NCBI GenBank assembly: GCA_019038695.1
Contig: JAHOYZ010000005.1
Location: forward strand, 1 to 57,919
Source: Candidatus Zixiibacteriota bacterium
GTDB lineage: Bacteria; Zixibacteria; MSB-5A5; GN15; FEB-12
Reading direction: 5' to 3'
Length of the DNA stretch: 57,919 nucleotides
The notes under the pieces were generated by a model. The model did no database searches. It saw only the letters and a list, made by a program, of their open reading frames with translations, and was not told the DNA's origin. Shown piece by piece: positions 28,698 through 36,514 of the stretch; the stretch's first letter is position 1, and each line of letters starts with the position of its first letter. A program made the translations under genes and the position numbers.

Positions 28698-28706
28698 GAG
28701 CAGAAC

Positions 28707-30425
28707 ATGAAGAAGACAATTACATTGCTAAGTGTCTGCCTGACCGTTCTGGTTTTATCCGGTTCGGTTCTGGCAGGCGAAACGGACCAGGCCGTGACTA
28801 ATTACTCGGTCTGGATTGGTTCGCACTACACGGAGTTTACGGACAACGCTAAGAAGATCGGCGAGTATAACCTCGGCAATACTGAGATGTTGCCCGAGGT
28901 TGGTTTGGACTTGATGTCCCGATCAAAAGGCAAACTACTGAGCTTTAGCAGTTACTATTTCGATGATCAGAATATGAGAGCCATTCTTCACGCCGTATCC
29001 GGTGATCGGCTTAGTTTCGAGTTGAGCTACCGTTCAATGGTAATTCAGAACGGACAGGACCTTCTGACCAATATTGCCGCCAAGGAAGCTGCCGCTGCCA
29101 AGATGCTAACCCATGATATTACCGATCCCGGAGCCGACTACAACTACACCCGACAGGAAATCCTGAGCAAGGTTAGCCTGCTTCTCTCAGAAAAGGGAAA
29201 GGTCCGTTTCGTTGCCGCTCATCGGAGTATTCTGAAAAACGGCACCGAGCAGGCGATCGCTTCCACTCACTGTTTCAGTTGCCACCTAACATCCGAGACG
29301 GTGGCGGTTGACAAGCGGACCCATACGGTCGAGGCCGGTCTTGAGGCTGAGGTAAGCAATTTCGATGTTGGATACACCGTTGGGTATCGGCTTTTCGAAT
29401 CAGGCATGGCCGATCCTGAGGCTCGGTGGGATGAAGCAGTACATCCCTGGAATATAGATGCAGAGCCGTACCTTTCTGAATTTCCTACCCGGTTAGTGTA
29501 TTCAGACACTACTCAACCTTACGCTGCTCTGCCCAGAACAGAGAAGATATCGCACAAGGTGCGGTTAAAAGGCAAAGTGGGTAAAGGGCGCCTGGCTTCA
29601 TCGTTTGGCTACAGCAAAGCGACCAACGACAGGACCGACCTGTCCACTGACGCCTTGTCGGGGGCATTAAGCTATGCGGTGCCGTTGTCTCCCAAGTCGC
29701 GGCTGATTGCCAAGGCTTCGATGGTGCGACTAACCGCTGATGATATATTCATCGATCTGCCGACCTTCCGCGAAGGGCGCCCCGGTTGGACCGAGGACTT
29801 TGATCACACGAGATACTCTTCTTTGGATCGTAGTGTGGCGAAGGTTTCAGCGGAGTTCATAAGTCGTATTACGCCGAAGATGACCCTTTCGATTCTGGCC
29901 GGTTATGACCGTGTCGATCGTGACGACTACCCGGTACCTGATGAAGGCTGGACAACCAGCACTCTTAGGGGTCAGGCCAAGCTGCGCTACCGCAAAGGTC
30001 TGAAATACTCGACGTCTCTGAAATACCGTTTTGAAAAGACGACGGATCCCTTTATGTCCGGTCGTGGGTTCTTTGAGGATGTCGGTCGCGATCTGCTCAC
30101 CCCGGCCGGTGGTGGTTCTACTATATTCTATCACCAGCGCGAGGAGATCCGGTACCAGAACATCACAACCGAGCCAACTGTAGCTCACAAAGTTGAATGG
30201 AGTTCTTCCTGGCGTCCAACTTCGAAGGTAAATGTAAACTTCGGGGTCAAAGGATCCTATGACAAGAATAACGATCTTGACTCCCTGGACGTCAATCATC
30301 TCAGTGTTCAACCGAATCTTTTCCTGAACTTGATACCCAACAGCAGAACAGTAGTGACAGCCGGGTTCACTCTCTCGCATCAGAAATCGAGAGGTCCGAT
30401 TACGGTCGCTCTCTTCGATGGCTGA
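28707..30425 (+). CDS. MtrB/PioB-like outer-membrane barrel, part before the in-frame UGA
   Basis: 572 residues with a signal peptide (about 1-23) and alternating amphipathic strands typical of MtrB-type decaheme-associated barrels. It carries one CXXCH site (CFSCH, residues 189-193), which is unusual in a barrel protein and suggests a bound heme. The frame ends at a UGA (30423-30425) in the middle of the strand pattern, and the same frame continues open to 30881 with matching strand-rich sequence ending in Phe. Either the gene is broken here, the stop is read through, or the base is a sequencing error. TAGGAGC precedes the ATG. Confidence 0.78.
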   Translation: MKKTITLLSVCLTVLVLSGSVLAGETDQAVTNYSVWIGSHYTEFTDNAKKIGEYNLGNTEMLPEVGLDLMSRSKGKLLSFSSYYFDDQNMRAILHAVSGDRLSFELSYRSMVIQNGQDLLTNIAAKEAAAAKMLTHDITDPGADYNYTRQEILSKVSLLLSEKGKVRFVAAHRSILKNGTEQAIASTHCFSCHLTSETVAVDKRTHTVEAGLEAEVSNFDVGYTVGYRLFESGMADPEARWDEAVHPWNIDAEPYLSEFPTRLVYSDTTQPYAALPRTEKISHKVRLKGKVGKGRLASSFGYSKATNDRTDLSTDALSGALSYAVPLSPKSRLIAKASMVRLTADDIFIDLPTFREGRPGWTEDFDHTRYSSLDRSVAKVSAEFISRITPKMTLSILAGYDRVDRDDYPVPDEGWTTSTLRGQAKLRYRKGLKYSTSLKYRFEKTTDPFMSGRGFFEDVGRDLLTPAGGGSTIFYHQREEIRYQNITTEPTVAHKVEWSSSWRPTSKVNVNFGVKGSYDKNNDLDSLDVNHLSVQPNLFLNLIPNSRTVVTAGFTLSHQKSRGPITVALFDG

Positions 30426-30881
30426 GGCGGCGGTCTATCACGCGACTCAGTTGGAGACGCTAAACATTACGGTTCCATGTATACCATGGCCGATTATAAG
30501 ACCGACGTTCAGAATTTGTATCTTAGCACCAGCTGGCAGGCCTCACCTAAAGTAAACATCAATGGTATGGTTCGCTATACTATGTCGAAAGCAGAATATG
30601 AACAGGTGATAATGCCCGATGTCGAAGACCGGCTGGTCAATGATCTGGGTGATCCGGAACTTGGCCACCAGGATTTCACTTTCGATGAAATGGACCAGTA
30701 CTCAAACCTTGAGTACAAACTACTTGGCTTCTCAGCCGGCATCCAGTATCGTATCGCATCCGATGTTACTATCACACTTGATGGTGATTTTGCTGATCTC
30801 AAGGACGATGCCGGTTATGTTTATGGAGACGAAACCGGACAGATGTTTATGATCCGAACCGGTGTAAAGATGGACTTCTGA
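30426..30881 (+). CDS. C-terminal part of the MtrB/PioB-like barrel, after the in-frame UGA
   Basis: 151 codons in the same frame as the upstream part. It contains more amphipathic strands (NLYLSTSWQ, KVNINGMVRYTMS, SAGIQYRIASDVTITLDGDF) and ends in GVKMDF, an outer-membrane C-terminal Phe signature. In-frame ATGs at 30477 and 30486 lack ribosome binding sites, so independent translation is unlikely. The piece makes sense only as the end of the barrel that begins at 28707. Confidence 0.75.
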   Translation, partial: GGGLSRDSVGDAKHYGSMYTMADYKTDVQNLYLSTSWQASPKVNINGMVRYTMSKAEYEQVIMPDVEDRLVNDLGDPELGHQDFTFDEMDQYSNLEYKLLGFSAGIQYRIASDVTITLDGDFADLKDDAGYVYGDETGQMFMIRTGVKMDF

Positions 30882-30910
30882 TCGAAGGATTAGTGAGTTG
30901 TTCCATATTG

Positions 30911-30935
30911 TTGGGCCGCCATCTCGGCGGCCCAA
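30911..30935 (+). terminator. Strong GC-rich hairpin after the barrel gene
   Basis: A perfect 10-bp stem (TTGGGCCGCC with GGCGGCCCAA) and a 5-base loop lie 29 bases after the barrel stop. No long T-tract follows, but the position and strength suit a terminator or 3'-end stabiliser separating the barrel from the next cytochrome gene. Confidence 0.55.
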
Positions 30936-31028
30936 CTTGTAAATGATCGACCCTCGGAGCGTCACTTCAGTTTATCGGAACGCGGCGCGGTTAGCTCTGT
31001 TGTGGTCGGCAATCTGCGGTTTCCAAAT

Positions 31029-33056
31029 ATGAAGGTAACACTTACAAAATCATTGGCGATTGTGTTTGCAGTCCTTCTGATCTGTCCTGTGATAGCTAAC
31101 GGGCAGATCGAAAATGCCGACTGCTTGGATTGTCATGAAGAGGCTTCCGGGGAGCGAGCACCTCAGTATGATTCCTGTCTCGTGTCCTCAGTGCACAACG
31201 ATTTTTTGTGTGTTGATTGCCACAGTTCGATAGTAGAGCTTCCGCACGACGAAGAACCGACTGCTCTCGTAGATTGTGGGGAATGTCACGACACTGAGAC
31301 AGAGGTCTATCAGTGGCACGGTCGTATGAAAGTTTCTGATAGGGGAGAAGGTATCCCAACGTGTGCTGATTGCCATGGCAGACATGATATCCTGCCTGTG
31401 ACTGACATTGATTCGCGGGTCAATGTCCGAAATGTCCCGGAGACTTGTAATCGGTGTCATGAAGATCAGGACATGATTGAACAGCACGAATTACTTTACA
31501 GCAGACAAGTATTGACTGCGTTCAAGACCAGTGTGCACGGCAAAGCCTCAGGCGGCGGCGTGAGTCTCGCTGCTACTTGTAATGACTGCCATTCGACATC
31601 GGGTACCGCTCACAGGATTCTGGGTCCGGGACACCATGAATCATCAATCAACCATTTTAACATTCCAGAGACGTGCGGCAAATGTCATCCGGGAGCAAGA
31701 GATGACTTTCATGCCGGAATCCACGGCATACTGGCGACCCAGGGAGAAACAGATCCACCGGTCTGCACGAACTGTCACGGTGAGCATGGAATTCTTTCCG
31801 CTTCCGATCCGCGTTCCTTAGTAAGCCATGCACGAGTAGCAGAAGCAACCTGTTCCCCCTGTCATGAATCAGCTCGCCTCAATGCGAAGTATGGACTACC
31901 GACTGACCGCCTCAAGAGTTGGGTTGATAGCTACCACGGTTTGAAAAGCAAGGCCGGAGATGTGGCTGTGGCCAATTGTGCCTCGTGCCACGGCGCGCAC
32001 AAAATCCTTCCCAGTAGAGATCCGGAATCGCCCGTCAACGCGAATAATCTGCAAGCCACTTGCGGTGAATGTCATCCCAACATCTCCGAAAAGCTGGCCC
32101 AAACACCTGTCCACGGTACTCCCGGGATCTCGACAACACCAATTGCCGGTGTTGTGGCTGACATCTATGTCATAGCTATCATAGTTATCATTGGGGCTAT
32201 GGTGGTACATTGGCTGGCTGATCTTCGCAAGCAGATTCATCTCATCATGCTCCGGCGACAGATCCGCCGCATGACCAGAAACGAAACAGCTCAGCATTGG
32301 TTCCTGATGATTAGTTTCATCTTGCTCGTGATAACTGGATTCTCCCTGAGATTTTCTGATGCTTTCTGGGTAGAGTGGTTCTTTGGCTGGGATGGCGGAT
32401 TTCCTATGCGTGGCATATTACATCGTGTGGCTGCTGTCATATTTACGCTTTCCGCGCTCTGGCATCTGATCTTTCTGGCAACGCGCCGCGGACGCGATTT
32501 TCTCCGGGATATGTTCCCGAAATTCAGTGACTTCCGTCATTTCATGCAAATGATGAAATATAATCTGGGGTCGAAACACAAACGACCGCGCGCAGGACGA
32601 TTCAGCTATGTGGAGAAGGCCGAGTACTGGGCGTTGGCTTGGGGATCAGTTGTGATGATTGTCACCGGATATCTCCTATGGTTTGACAATGTAGCAGTGG
32701 AGTTTTTTCCCAAGGGCTTCCTTGATGTCATGCTCGTAGTCCATTACTACGAAGCTTGGCTGGCTGCCCTGGCTATTTTGGTATGGCACCTGTACTCGAC
32801 TGTGTTCAGCCCTGCGGTCTATCCCATGAACCCGGCCTGGATTAATGGCAAGATGCCGCTGGATTTCTATCAGCATGAGCACCCCGATGATCCTGCTCTC
32901 GCTGAGTACCTGTCTGAGGTATCGAACGACGATATTGTTACAATCGACGGTGATGTTCCTGGAGTAGAATCATCGGAATCTGAGAGTACCAAATCAAGTA
33001 ATGACGCTACAGTTGTTGACAAGCAAGAGGACAATGATTCACAGTCACCTGATTAG
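31029..33056 (+). CDS. 11-heme cytochrome c fused to a cytochrome b membrane domain (CbcL-like)
   Basis: The ATG at 31029 gives a good signal peptide (MKVTLTKSLAIVFAVLLIC...); the frame is open further, with GTG at 31002. Eleven CXXCH sites fill residues 30-360 (CLDCH, CVDCH, CGECH, CADCH, CNRCH, CNDCH, CGKCH, CTNCH, CSPCH, CASCH, CGECH). Five membrane helices with His pairs follow (about 375-610), like the FdnI/HydC cytochrome b. An acidic Ser-rich tail ends the protein. A similar fusion, CbcL, oxidises menaquinol for extracellular electron transfer in Geobacter. Here it would feed the decaheme and barrel encoded upstream. Confidence 0.88.
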   Translation: MKVTLTKSLAIVFAVLLICPVIANGQIENADCLDCHEEASGERAPQYDSCLVSSVHNDFLCVDCHSSIVELPHDEEPTALVDCGECHDTETEVYQWHGRMKVSDRGEGIPTCADCHGRHDILPVTDIDSRVNVRNVPETCNRCHEDQDMIEQHELLYSRQVLTAFKTSVHGKASGGGVSLAATCNDCHSTSGTAHRILGPGHHESSINHFNIPETCGKCHPGARDDFHAGIHGILATQGETDPPVCTNCHGEHGILSASDPRSLVSHARVAEATCSPCHESARLNAKYGLPTDRLKSWVDSYHGLKSKAGDVAVANCASCHGAHKILPSRDPESPVNANNLQATCGECHPNISEKLAQTPVHGTPGISTTPIAGVVADIYVIAIIVIIGAMVVHWLADLRKQIHLIMLRRQIRRMTRNETAQHWFLMISFILLVITGFSLRFSDAFWVEWFFGWDGGFPMRGILHRVAAVIFTLSALWHLIFLATRRGRDFLRDMFPKFSDFRHFMQMMKYNLGSKHKRPRAGRFSYVEKAEYWALAWGSVVMIVTGYLLWFDNVAVEFFPKGFLDVMLVVHYYEAWLAALAILVWHLYSTVFSPAVYPMNPAWINGKMPLDFYQHEHPDDPALAEYLSEVSNDDIVTIDGDVPGVESSESESTKSSNDATVVDKQEDNDSQSPD

Positions 33057-33103
33057 ACTCAAACCTTTGTCAACACTGCTCATCCGCGCATATGAAGCAA
33101 TAG

Positions 33104-33133
33104 AAAAAGCGCCCCCCAATGGGGGCGCTTTTT
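33104..33133. terminator. Bidirectional rho-independent terminator
   Basis: AAAAAGCGCCCCC-(CAAT)-GGGGGCGCTTTTT: a perfect GC stem flanked by A5 and T5 tracts. It lies between convergent genes, ending the cytochrome fusion gene on the plus strand and the small cytochrome gene on the minus strand. Confidence 0.95.
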
Positions 33134-33161
33134 AAATTTCACTATAAACGAAAACCGAAAG

Positions 33162-33674
33162 CTATTTACCCTCTGGCTTCTTCATATCAGCGTGAATACC
33201 GGTGAGTTTCATTTTCTCAAAGTTGAAATCTTTGGCGGTCGTGCCCAACACTCCAGGGGCTTTTTCATTGTGGCACACCATGCAGCTGGTGCTGTCGGGG
33301 ATTATCAATCCAGCTGCTACTGCCTTGTCACGGTCTTTCATGACGGTCTTCTTCTTATAATCTGAACCTGCACCATGACAAGCTTCGCACTGGACACCCG
33401 TCAATAGTACATCTTTGGCCGTTGTGCCCGTAGTGTAGAAGGGTGCCAGAGCCTTGTTCTTCTGATCTTCGGCCGAAAGGCTGTCCCAGGCGGTAGCGTG
33501 TTTTGTAGCCAGCCAACTCTCATGGATACCATCTTTCTTATGGCACATCTTACATTTCTTGACGCCTACATACTCATGCGCGGCCCCCTTGTCTTCCTTG
33601 GCCTCGTCAGAGCTGACTGTGGCGCAGAAAATAAAGGCCATTGCTGCAGCGAATAAAATCAGCAGACGTTTCAT
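33162..33674 (-). CDS. Small periplasmic multiheme cytochrome (cytochrome c554-like)
   Basis: 170 residues with a cleavable signal peptide (MKRLLILFAAAMAFIFCATV) and three CXXCH sites: CKMCH, CEACH and CMVCH. The pattern VGVKKCKMCHKKDGIHESWLATKHATAWDSL (quoted in pieces: KKCKMCHKK, then a His in ATKHATAW) resembles the cytochrome c554 family, which normally has four hemes, so this is a three-motif version. AAAGGA precedes ATG 33674. It faces the large cytochrome gene across a shared terminator. Probably a soluble electron shuttle. Confidence 0.85.
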   Translation of the reverse strand: MKRLLILFAAAMAFIFCATVSSDEAKEDKGAAHEYVGVKKCKMCHKKDGIHESWLATKHATAWDSLSAEDQKNKALAPFYTTGTTAKDVLLTGVQCEACHGAGSDYKKKTVMKDRDKAVAAGLIIPDSTSCMVCHNEKAPGVLGTTAKDFNFEKMKLTGIHADMKKPEGK

Positions 33675-33898
33675 AGGAAATCCTTTCTCAGAACGAGTCA
33701 GTTCAAACACTTGTACATATCAACTCATACAAATTGCCGTCAATATGATCTATTGTCGAGGGAAATTTCAAGAATCTTCCTGCTTTGGAAAACCCAGTAT
33801 ACAAAATATTCTCATATGGCAACGTTCTGTAGTATGTGGATAAAGACTCAGATTCGGGATGTGATAGTGAATTACGCGTATTTGGTGTGACGCTCTGT

Positions 33899-33929
33899 GC
33901 CAAAAGCCACTCAGATTGAGGCTTTTGGC
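33899..33929 (-). terminator. 10-bp hairpin downstream of the zinc-ribbon gene
   Basis: GCCAAAAGCC pairs perfectly with GGCTTTTGGC around an 11-base loop, about 43 bases beyond the minus-strand gene ending at 33972. There is no T-tract after the stem, so the terminator call is tentative. Confidence 0.35.
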
Positions 33930-33971
33930 CGTACGTTATCGGTCAGGCGGCACAGATATTCGAGGGGTAGA

Positions 33972-34286
33972 CTAAGAACTAGTTTCCTCGACAACCATCA
34001 CTTCGTAGGTCGCAAAATTCCAGAATACCAACTCGTAACACAAAGCGGCTGCAACCCATACGACAAGAGAGAACGCTACGTTGTCTGAGCTGAACAGATT
34101 GTCCAATAGAGCGTGAAGTGTACCCAAAACGAACGCCACAGCGATGGAGACCCAGAAAGTGGATACCCATTGGTGCGACAATTTCAGTTTGGCATCGCAA
34201 TTCCGGCAACGAATACGCCTCGGGTCGAATATAACCAGACATTTGCCGAATGACATTGCGTTGTACGAACATTCAGGGCATTTCAT
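33972..34286 (-). CDS. Small zinc-ribbon membrane protein
   Basis: 104 residues. The N terminus has a CPEC...CRNC pattern (MKCPECSYNA, then IRCRNCDAKL) suited to a zinc ribbon. Two hydrophobic helices follow (about 43-62 and 70-92). GGGAGATGG lies upstream of the ATG. Homologous small proteins are common and unstudied; the function is unknown. It is followed upstream on the same strand by the PH-like gene, 67 bp away. Confidence 0.72.
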   Translation of the reverse strand: MKCPECSYNAMSFGKCLVIFDPRRIRCRNCDAKLKLSHQWVSTFWVSIAVAFVLGTLHALLDNLFSSDNVAFSLVVWVAAALCYELVFWNFATYEVMVVEETSS

Positions 34287-34353
34287 AGCTTACCATCTCC
34301 CTTCAACTATCTTCAATACCAGATACGAAAACCATTATTGCCGTTTACTACCG

Positions 34354-34707
34354 CTACCGTTGCTTGTGCGCTGCAAGAAGCTTATCCAGAACCTCTTTGA
34401 ACTCACTTGGGTTTTCTGGAGTGAAAAGGAACCTCTTGCAGAAGCCTTCATTCCTGTCCAGGACCACATGCTCCAGGAAATTTGCCCAGTCTATTTTTAT
34501 TGCCGGCTTGAAATTCTTCAGTCTGAGATCACCCTTCAAGAGACCTTTCACATCAGATTCCTGAACATCAACATTTTCGATGGCGTCAAGCGGTATGGAG
34601 ACAAGACCGAGATGCGTAGCAAACTCAACATGGTCTTCATATATCCTATATTCTTGCCAGAGACTCCTGGTCGTAGACTTAGATGTATATAGTACCTCGC
34701 TACTCAC
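34354..34707 (-). CDS. PH-domain-like protein
   Basis: 117 residues with the pattern of bacterial PH-like domains: RSLWQEYRIYEDHVEF, then LVSIPLDAIENVDVQES and LKNFKPAIKIDWANFLEHVVLDR as successive strands, and a C-terminal helix with PENPSEFKEVLDKL. The PENP...F..L ending is typical of these domains. No membrane segment is present. The role is not known; it may be transcribed with the zinc-ribbon gene. Confidence 0.65.
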   Translation of the reverse strand: MSSEVLYTSKSTTRSLWQEYRIYEDHVEFATHLGLVSIPLDAIENVDVQESDVKGLLKGDLRLKNFKPAIKIDWANFLEHVVLDRNEGFCKRFLFTPENPSEFKEVLDKLLAAHKQR

Positions 34708-35163
34708 GACTTACTCCTTGCTATTCGGTTTCATTATTGTCATTAGGCTGCAAGCTCAAGAAAGATAACAACAATACAGATATGATCTGTTCCCGGTTGT
34801 TGTGCTGCTTGCTAAAATTAGTCACGATAGGTCCTCATGTCAAGATTGTTATTGTGCTGGGATAATCATCGAGAGTCGGAAAGGGGATCACATCCCGAAT
34901 AGGGATCCCGCGTTCACAGAAAACAAAGTTTCGTATCTAAGATGCAACACCAACTTCTCTGAGATTCAGTTGTACTTTCGTATAGAGCGAGGCATCAAAT
35001 GGAAAGACCTCTCAAGCTAAGCATAGTGAACCGAAGTGTTGCCACTTCAAGCTGAGGAGAGCGGTATCAGTCAGAAAATTTACAATCAAACTGTGAAATA
35101 TGCGTTGCGTTTGGCACGGAAGGCGAGCATATTGAACACATCGTCATTTAATAGGAGGTAGTT
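34708..35163. other. Intergenic segment upstream of the nonapeptide-repeat gene
   Basis: 456 bp between divergent genes. I see a strong ribosome binding site (AGGAGG, just before 35164) but no convincing promoter. A TTGGCAC at 35111 looks like the -24 box of a sigma-54 promoter, but no -12 GC lies at the right distance. No gene is recognisable. Confidence 0.5.
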
Positions 35164-36354
35164 ATGGCTACGAAGATGAGTGGATCCCCGCGCAAGAATA
35201 CCTGGGTATTCCTTGGCGGCGGACTGGCAGTTGTGGTCATCTTGGTCTTGTTTGTCGCTTTTGGCGGACAGGGGCCATCTGATGATGAAGCTCGCGGTAC
35301 AATCGGAGTTGCCGAGACATATCGCGCCGAGCAAATATCTGAAGACGACGTCATTCTTGACGATCCCGAATTGCAGTCAGTATTGCAGAGTGACGACTTC
35401 CAGCGACTGATTGCTGATGAGGACTTCCAGGAATTGATGGGACACCAGGACTTCCAAATGCTCCTGGCCGATGAGGTTTTCACGGAGATGCTTGGTAACG
35501 CAGGCTTCCAGGAATTGATGCTACACCAGGACTTCCAAATGCTCCTGGCCGATGATGTTTTCGCGGAGATGCTGGGTCACGCTGGTTTCACAGGAATGGC
35601 TGGTCATGCTGGCCTTGTTGGCCTTGCCGAGATGATGAGTCATGCTGGGGCCAGCACAATTTTGGTGGACAAGGGCGTCCAAGACTTGCTCAACCACCAG
35701 GGATTTGGCGAGGCCATGACGCATTCGGGGTTCCCGGAGATGTTGGGAAACGCCGGCTTCCAGGAGATGATTACCCACGAGGGATTTCAGGTGATGATGG
35801 TCCAAGAAGACTTCTCTGAGATGTTGGCCAAACATGGAATGTCTGAGATGCTGTCACACGCCGGCATTAACTTGCAACTCGCCGACGAGAATTTTTTCCA
35901 GATGCTGAATCAGTACGGCTTCGACAGATTGATATCACACGCCGGCACCCGCGAAATGCTCAGTCATGCCGGCATAAATACAATGCTTAGCCATGCCGGA
36001 CTCGCCACGAGTCTTTCCAACCAGGATTTTGTTAAGATGCTTAACAACCAGGGTTTCCTCGAGTTGCTTACCAATGCCGGCTTTCAGGAGATGTTAAATA
36101 ACGCTGGATTTGGCGTGATGATGAAGCACTCCGGATTCCCGATAATGCTTGGCTATGCTGGCTTGGAGAGGACTCTTTCACACCAGGGTTTATTAACTAA
36201 GATGCTCGGCAACCAGGGTCTCCTGAAGGCTTTGAGCAATACCGGTTTCCAGAAGGCTATGACCCACGCTGGATTCAAACGCTCCTTAGCTCATCAGGAA
36301 TTCATGAAGGAGATGATTGCCCATGCCGGTAAGGCCGCGACGATCGAGAAGTAA
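35164..36354 (+). CDS. Membrane-anchored protein of 35 nonapeptide repeats
   Basis: 396 residues. A short basic N terminus and one helix (14-34, WVFLGGGLAVVVILVLFVAF) predict an inside N terminus with the rest in the periplasm. After an acidic linker (35-76), residues 77-396 consist entirely of 35 repeats of nine residues with consensus (A/Q)-G-F-x-E-M-L-x-(H/N/D). Three units carry one to three extra residues. Position 2 is Gly in 25 units, and position 9 is His in 17 and Asn in 8. The array is rich in Met and His and has no Cys. I do not recognise a family. The regular His/Met pattern could bind metal or heme or form a solenoid; this is inference. AGGAGG precedes the ATG. Confidence 0.85.
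   Translation: MATKMSGSPRKNTWVFLGGGLAVVVILVLFVAFGGQGPSDDEARGTIGVAETYRAEQISEDDVILDDPELQSVLQSDDFQRLIADEDFQELMGHQDFQMLLADEVFTEMLGNAGFQELMLHQDFQMLLADDVFAEMLGHAGFTGMAGHAGLVGLAEMMSHAGASTILVDKGVQDLLNHQGFGEAMTHSGFPEMLGNAGFQEMITHEGFQVMMVQEDFSEMLAKHGMSEMLSHAGINLQLADENFFQMLNQYGFDRLISHAGTREMLSHAGINTMLSHAGLATSLSNQDFVKMLNNQGFLELLTNAGFQEMLNNAGFGVMMKHSGFPIMLGYAGLERTLSHQGLLTKMLGNQGLLKALSNTGFQKAMTHAGFKRSLAHQEFMKEMIAHAGKAATIEK
35392..36351 (+). repeat. 27-bp coding repeats (35 units), with an 81-bp recent duplication
   Basis: Unit length is nine codons throughout, with extra codons only in units 9, 30 and 34. Most units differ in sequence, so the array is old, but units 2-4 and 5-7 share long identical stretches exactly 81 bp apart (for example TTCCAGGAATTGATG at 35425 and 35506), showing growth by three units at a time. 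Confidence 0.9.
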
Positions 36355-36441
36355 GTAGCGACAACTCCGCGGAGTACAGAGCTCTGATGTAGCTTTGTGA
36401 CAATCAGACGTACTCCGGTTGGCATCGAATAATCTGGGATA

Positions 36442-36472
36442 GGATGCACATCTGAGCTGCAGATGTGCATCC
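36442..36472 (+). terminator. Perfect 13-bp hairpin
   Basis: GGATGCACATCTG and CAGATGTGCATCC flank a 5-base loop. It lies between the repeat-protein gene and the metalloprotease gene, 88 bases after the former's stop. A T-tract is missing, so it may be a terminator, a stabiliser or a protein-binding palindrome. Confidence 0.45.
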
Positions 36473-36514
36473 GTCTCAGATACTTGTATAAGGGTCTGTA
36501 CTCAGAATATTCAC

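Noticed and set aside
30423-30480. Selenocysteine reading of the in-frame UGA
   Set aside because: I see no convincing SECIS-type hairpin just downstream, and selenocysteine in an outer-membrane barrel strand would be very unusual. Error, mutation or readthrough are more likely.
19191-33056. A full dissimilatory sulfate-reduction locus
   Set aside because: I looked for aprAB, sat, dsrAB, dsrC and dsrMK and found none in this window; only the Qmo and DsrJOP parts are present, so sulfate reduction cannot be claimed from it.
35111-35131. Sigma-54 promoter-like TTGGCAC upstream of the nonapeptide-repeat gene
   Set aside because: The GG and the nearest GC are 12 bases apart instead of the required 10, and no TTGC box is present.
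35392-36351. Possible CRISPR or non-coding tandem array
   Set aside because: The 27-bp periodicity follows an uninterrupted reading frame with a strong ribosome binding site, and there are no constant repeats with unique spacers.
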